64,000 nucleotides of DNA from Cotesia glomerata (lineage: Eukaryota > Arthropoda > Insecta > Hymenoptera > Braconidae). Below, piece by piece: positions 57,801 to 64,000 of the stretch (position 1 is the first letter of the stretch; each line of letters starts with the position of its first letter). The notes beneath the pieces were generated by a model. It was not told the origin of the DNA. It saw only the letters and a program-made list of their open reading frames with translations, and made no database searches. The stretch lies in contig NC_058159.1 of the NCBI RefSeq assembly GCF_020080835.1, positions 8,122,001-8,186,000 on the forward strand, read 5' to 3'. A program made the translations under genes and the position numbers.

Positions 57801-60800
57801 AAAATAAGGGAAAGAAAAAAAATATAATAATAATAAAAAGAAGAAAGTACTCATTGGGTTTATTGCTATATGGAGGAACATTTTGGTCTTTGAGCTTGTG
57901 CCAAAGAACGTACCTTCAAAAATGGGGCAAACAAATCGGTTGGCTCAGACGTTTGCGTAATAGAAAACGAAATAGGATGTCGATGCAACGTGTTGTTTTA
58001 TTAGGGTGGGGAATCATCTAAGTATCACCCAATTTTTCTTCCGAGAATGAGAATGGATAAAAAAAAATAAATAAAAGAATAAGAGCTAACGCTAACGGTC
58101 TTACATGTGGAAACTAGTGAATGGAATTTGTTAGTGAAATTTTTTCATGTTTCATGTGTTACGTCTCTACATACGTACCTACATGTGTGCTACTATACTT
58201 GAAAATGTTTTGCCAATCTTTCGTCAAAGGTTCTGAGTAAGAGACTTCTGGGAAAAGATTTAACGTTCTGCTTATAAAAGTAAAAAGCGAAAAGCCCGTA
58301 TGTATTTGACAGTACTGGTAGAGTGAAATAAAAAAAAAAAATAAATTTGACATGCCTTTTGCCCGTCTCTATAGTTACAATCTCTGATGTCGCTTTATTA
58401 AAAGAGTGACGCTGTCTATACGTTTGTATATTTGCTCGTTGTGTTTTGTTGTTTTTTTTTTTTTTTTTAAGTAAAACTTCTTTAGGCGCGAGTAGGGAGT
58501 AACTCAGATTTTTTTTTTCTAACGGAAGTAACGCTTACTATAGTCTGTGTAGTTTCCGCTATTCAAAAATAATAATTTGGATTGGTCGTAAGTAAATATT
58601 ATATACTCCACGCTTCTTGACTTATACGCCAGCTAGTGGCAAATATTATAATCAACTAGGATTATTTATTTCCAATATTTTAAAACGGATCAATTGTGAA
58701 TAGCAAAGTGAATAAAAATTCAACAGTTTTAAAAAAATTATTTTAAATTGCAAAATTTTTTGAAAATCTCTAAGTATACTTGTTTATTTATTACTTTTGT
58801 AATAAATAAATTATTAATAAATTTTCTGACGATTGCGACATTCTATAAAATTCAATTTGGAAAATCCAAAATTTCACGACTCATAATACTCATTTAATTA
58901 TGAAATATTAAAAAAAAAAAAAAAAAACATAAGTCGTTCAAAGTTAGTTGCCGAAAAAACAGCTGTACTAAGAAGGTAATGCACAGGCGCCCCTGGTAGA
59001 ATAAATGTACATAATTTGTATAGATATATCACCATCCATGTAAATTTTACATGGATATATCTATAGATATACAGTCTTCTGGCTTTTTTATTTTGTTAAT
59101 TGTACATGAATGACACTGAATTACCTAACCATTCGCATTCGGTGGCCTACAATTATCCTAAAGAATTAAAAAAAAAAAAAATTTTACTTAATTCATGCAT
59201 TTTTTCGCAAGTTATAGTGTTTTCAGAGTTTCATACATGAAGGACAGGAAAATTTTTTGATCTATTTTGAGGTTTTTTTCCGTTTCTAGTAAACTAAATC
59301 AATTTTTGAAAAGTGTCAAATTAATCTCCATTAAATTATCTTGACAATAGTATGCAAAATATCGGTGACCGTCTCTTCTTTTTCATACAAAAATTTCTCG
59401 CGATAAAAATTGTCAGAATAATTTCTTGTACAATATTTTTTCACACAAAAACCATAATAAAAGGGTCATGTTAATATTTTTTTTTAGAAATAATTGTACT
59501 TAATTGTAAATAATTGTGAGAAATTTTTGCTGAGAAATTTTGGCGGGATTAATAAAGGCGGGGAGCCAAATATAATTAAATTATAATGTAATATTTATTA
59601 TTCAAGTTGAAGTTTAATCATTTCAGTGATATATGCCGTCAACGCCAAAGAAGTTTTACTTCAATCGTGCGTAAAGGTTACACGCACACACTTTTTTTTA
59701 TTGTAATATATAAATTGATGAAGTAAACGAGACATAATCGATGTAGACATGGTCTAAAATTTCAACATCACTTGCTCTCAGAAAAGTTAGGATGGTAAAT
59801 GACTGCAGTCTCTCTTTCCGACACGCGAGCGAACGAGTTTTGACATTTAACAGTTTCGCTTAATCAGCAAAGTGCTCGCCAGAGAATTGAAATGCTTTCA
59901 CATGAACTATGTATATTGTACAAGAGGAATGAATGTTAAAGCAAAATCACAGATTTTAAATTAATGGATGTAACTCCTCTTGTATTACACTGTTGCCGTG
60001 AATGCTAAGTGATAAAATTTCTATTCATCGAAGTTTGTTTCAACTATAGTTTATAATATTTCATGGGATTTACATTACTTCATTGTTTACTGCTTATTCT
60101 CTTGTAATAATTTTTTAGCTTTAAATTTACGATAAGATAGATTTTTTAAATTTTAATCGTATTAAAAACATTATATATTATTAATCGAAAAAAAATTAAT
60201 TTTTCGTATATTAACATTTTTCCCCTTATACCTTTAATACGATTTGCAATTTCTCTATAACTTCATATCAAACTCAAAAAAAAAAATTATCTACTGATCA
60301 TTGCAAGAATAACATTAAAGAATGATTTAAATAATAAGATAATTACAACAAACATAAGTAAAATACAATAGATTAATTATAAAAAAATTTTAATTTTAAA
60401 ATTCGTAATAAATTATTTCACGAATAGTATTTTTTACAGATACAAATTGAACGATATCTTTCGTTTTGATGCATGAATCATAGAAAATAACCACTTAAAG
60501 ACTGTGAAATCGACAGTCAGCCAGCTACGCAGTAGAGTGTACCCCGATAGCCAGATTTTCTGGTCAAAAGGTTGGTGTCAATAAATTACCACCAACATAT
60601 CGACAACTTCTGATTTCGTAAAATTATTAGTCGGCAGTGTATCATAATATAAAGATTGAGATTTTTCAATGATTTGGTAGTGTAAGAATAAAACTTCTAT
60701 CATTCTCGAGAGCTTCGATTAGCTATCATGTTTATTAGGATAGAATCTGGATCGTCATTTATTGTTCCTTATGCATCAGCGTCGATCTCTATTGAATTTT

Positions 60801-63161
60801 TATTCGTTCTTTTTTTGTCAAATCTTCATATTATAGTTTGTTGAAATATAATTTATTTTCTTTAAAAATTATGGTGTTGACCCCTTCACAAAGATTTGAA
60901 AAATTCACACCTTAAACCATTTATGGATTAATAGTCGTAACATATCACCTTTTTTTATGTAAAAATAGCAATTAATCGATTTGAAAAACATTTTGATAAT
61001 CTCAGGGATCTTTTTTCTAGAAACAGTGTGCTTTTTGTATTATTTATACATATAATATGATTTTTAAGCGATTCTTACTATCAAATATTAATTAAATTTT
61101 TACAGCAATTTCAACCAATCTAAATTATTTTATTCTTAAAAAATAAATTTCTAGGAAACTTAAAAAAATATATTTAAAATCTGAAGTGATATTGATTGCT
61201 GAACTTTGGCTGTTTCAATTGCCCCTATTGCAATCTACTTTACTGGAGGATTTCGAAGCCACAAAAGTGAAAATTTCTTCAGGATTTAGTACAGCTAAGA
61301 ACTATAAGGGAGATTATAACCGTACTTTATAATTACGAGTATCATTTCTAAGTATTAACTGACCTATTTTTAATTGTAAAGGTCACATTTCACGCTTACA
61401 TTTCCCAATCTTATTGAAAACATAATTGATTTTTGGAAATAATGTGTTTCATTTGGTTATCATGTCGAAAAAGTACATAAAATTTACTTTTGTAAATCGT
61501 AAAATAGTTTATTTTTATCTCTTAGTTAGATTGCCTAGTTTTTAACGTCGACTTGTTATCTTTACATCTCTGGATTATACACTTTATTGGTGTAATCCGT
61601 TTGTTACATTTTCCATGGTTTACTTAATAATTCTCTTTTACTGACAGAACTATAATATTATATTGATGTTGAAATAACCACCATAAAGTTTGTATTGCAG
61701 ACTACAAAACGTACTACTTATAAACTGAGGGTAACTAAAGATTTTATACCTGCATAATCCTGGGTACCGGGTTACTTGAATAATTTTTTTTTTTTTTTTT
61801 CAAGAAATTTTCACTGCGTAATAAAATTTTTTCGGCAATTAACTAGTGAAATATCTTTAAAAGTGACCATTAGTCCGGTTGAAATAATGGTCTTATTTTA
61901 AGTTAATTGTATACGAGCTTAATAGGTCTGACCTTGGAATTAAAACTATTATATGTTCATTAATTTAAACTTTTATTTAGATAATACTAATTACTAGTAA
62001 ATATTTTTTATAAAAATCAGCAAATAAAGAACAAATTTTTTGAAGGAAGTTCGAGCGTACTAATGAGTCAAAATAATGTTAAAATTTTTTTTAAATTTTA
62101 GTTTTCCCAATATTCGTCAAAATTCTTTATTTTAATTTAAAATAACTTAAACAATTTAATAATTTATAATTTTTACTTATTTCATAAAGTAAAGTAATGA
62201 AATGACTTTGGTATTTATTACTTGCCGGAATAAATAAACAGATTTGGCAATAGCGCGTTTGATTATACCCATAACTGAGACATGGATGAGTGTGTGAGTT
62301 AAACATTTCTCTCTCTGTAACTATATTTCTATCCTTTTCTTTTTTCTCAGCTGTTGACGCGATGTTGTCAAATCTTTATTCGAATAAAGGGCTGACGATA
62401 AACAAGTTACAAACATAAAATTTGACATTAAATATTTCAAAAATCATATCGGTAATGTATTATTATTAAATTGTTTTTATATTTTGCAATAATCCAAGTT
62501 TTTTGTGTATAGTTTCTAATACGTTAAAGTTGGGAGGTTAATATTGAAAAAAATAATTAAAGTCTCGACAAAAGTCTGTCTGCCATAAGAGCCCGTGTAT
62601 AAGAAGATAAAATATGTGATTTTAAAAATTTAATATCTAAATAACTAAACGGTGAATCTTTTTTAAATTTTGGGATTAAATAAATTACGTATTTATTTAT
62701 ACGTATACTTAATTTCAAAGCTCAAAGTTGGAAATTATTTTTTACATTAGATTCGCTCGAACTTCCTTATACCCATAAACTAAGAAAGAAAATACAAAAA
62801 ATTAAAAAAATTTTTTTCGTACTACTTTCCAGAATAGCGTGAGAACCATAATTCTAAAAAAAACGTAAGAACTTATTTTTTTTTTTTTACTTAATACTAA
62901 TTTGCAATTAAGCAAATTCCGTCAAAAATTGCCGAAAAAATTCTATAATTTCTTTTACTTCCTTCATTTTGGTAAGGAACGTATTGCTTTTGTATGATTT
63001 GTACATCTCTCTGTAGATTCTTTAGAAGACTTACTAGTAAATAATAAGTTTCTACTTTAGTAAGTATATTTTTCAGTACAAATGTACAACAAAATACGTA
63101 TTTTTAAGTTATTTAAAATAAATCTACGAATTTAAATCAAACAAACTGTTTTCTCATTATA
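54850..63161. other. Long non-coding region
   Basis: No convincing exon in 8.3 kb. Minor items: a single arm of the CAGTTTCACTGTA palindrome at about 56575; a 97-codon GC-richer frame at 56179-56472 without a recognisable domain; a short perfect hairpin (AGATATATC/CCATGTAAATTTTACATGG) at about 59020-59070; and a CCCGATAGCCA remnant near 60543. The region may be intergenic or a large intron of a gene outside the window. Confidence 0.4.
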
Positions 63162-63373
63162 CACAGTAAAAAATTTTGCGTCATTGCGTCAAAAAATTTT
63201 GTGTTAAAAATTTTTGTGTTAAATATTTAACACTTTTATGTGTAAATTTAACATCAATTGTGTTAAATTAACACAGCAAAATGTTAAATTAACACAAAAA
63301 AGTGTTAAATATTTAACATAAAAATTTTTAACACAAAATTTTTTGACGCAATGACGCAAAATTTTTTACTGTG
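63162..63373. mobile_element. 212-bp palindromic MITE with TA target duplication
   Basis: CACAGTAAAAAATTTTGCGT is mirrored by ACGCAAAATTTTTTACTGTG, with TA on each side (63160-63161, 63374-63375). The arms pair nearly to the centre and are built of TGTTAAAT/ATTTAACA words. Confidence 0.87.
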
Positions 63374-64000
63374 TAGGTATACGCGGTATACCGTATACCT
63401 CGTTTTGCCCGCCCCTTCCTCTCTCCCGTTCCTAATTCTGGATTATGATGTAGTTAATACAAAAGTTTTGTTATTTTTGTTTAATTAAAAAATATCATGA
63501 AATAAAAATAAATTAAATGAAAAATTTTGAATCTTCTTTAGAGCGTAATACAGATATCGATATATGCAGAAGTAAAAAACCAAAAAGTATTATAAAAATG
63601 TAACTTTTCTCCGTCGGATCATCTTAAACTGAATGTCAAAGTCGACAAATTTCTTGTACGTTAGTAAGAAGACATAGAACAGCATAATACTCAGTCAAGT
63701 TTAACTGTGAGCGAAAAGTTTCGGTTGAGTAGAAGGTAGAAGATAGAAGGGTGTAGAGGTGAGAGGCTCGAGATATATGCAGTAGAGTACGATAGAACAT
63801 GTCCGTACAAAATAGAAGAGGAAAGGAAAGGGTTTTCGATAGATGACTCTGCTAAAGTCCCAGTTACGAAGGCGTAGCTTCACTTCAAGACCGCGTTACT
63901 TCCGAGTCAGCGGTACCTTTTGATCTTTTTGCGTCTAGACTTCCTCAAGCTTATCACTCCTTGTAGGCAATGCTGCACAGTCACCGAGTTTTGAGTTTAG
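63374..64000. other. Right edge, non-coding
   Basis: From about 63600 the sequence loses its extreme AT bias and is free of known repeats, as upstream or 5'-UTR regions of a gene often are. A 60-codon minus-strand frame here has no recognisable product. Confidence 0.35.

Overview
This is a stretch of eukaryotic, almost certainly insect, nuclear DNA. It is strongly AT-rich, its genes have short introns with GT/AG borders, and it is packed with mobile elements. The mix of an R1-clade LINE, a CP2-family gene and many foldback elements fits a parasitoid-wasp-like (hymenopteran) genome. That placement is an impression from the sequence, not a proof. Few host genes are visible and most of the annotation is mobile DNA in several nested layers.

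Layout. 1-7.1 kb: a possible virus-like or Polinton-like gene cluster. It holds a protein-primed type B DNA polymerase running off the left edge (-), a five-exon acidic, polyserine-rich gene (+), a small protein that may be an OB-fold ssDNA-binding protein (-), and a two-exon gene with one internal stop that may have carried a viral-type cysteine-protease module (-). 7.1-13 kb: AT-rich non-coding DNA with MITEs, long (TA)n tracts and a 5'-truncated LINE. 13.2-22.8 kb: a repeat complex built of copies of one abundant microsatellite-bearing element family, a candidate solo LTR, and a 1.7-kb inverted duplication. 24-30 kb: a (-) strand gene whose recognisable part is the SAM plus C-terminal domain of CP2/LSF (gemini-type) transcription factors, with two repeat copies in its large intron. 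30-45 kb: more transposons, including a four-level nest in which a full-length R1-clade LINE sits inside the (GT)n tract of another element, itself inside a longer inverted-repeat element. 46.9-47.9 kb: one intact gene of unknown function. 48.7-49.5 kb: a small TIR element carrying a decayed THAP zinc-finger fragment. 49.5-64 kb: mostly non-coding DNA with scattered MITEs and no convincing exon.

Two things deserve most attention. The first is the left-edge cluster (polymerase, putative ssDNA-binding protein, protease-like gene and modular acidic gene). The second is the microsatellite-bearing repeat family (copies at 13.2, 18.2, 22, 27, 28, 31, 35-41 and 53.8 kb), whose (CA)n core serves as the landing site of an R1-clade element. 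Intron positions, domain calls and family names come from reading the sequence by eye; no database search was run.
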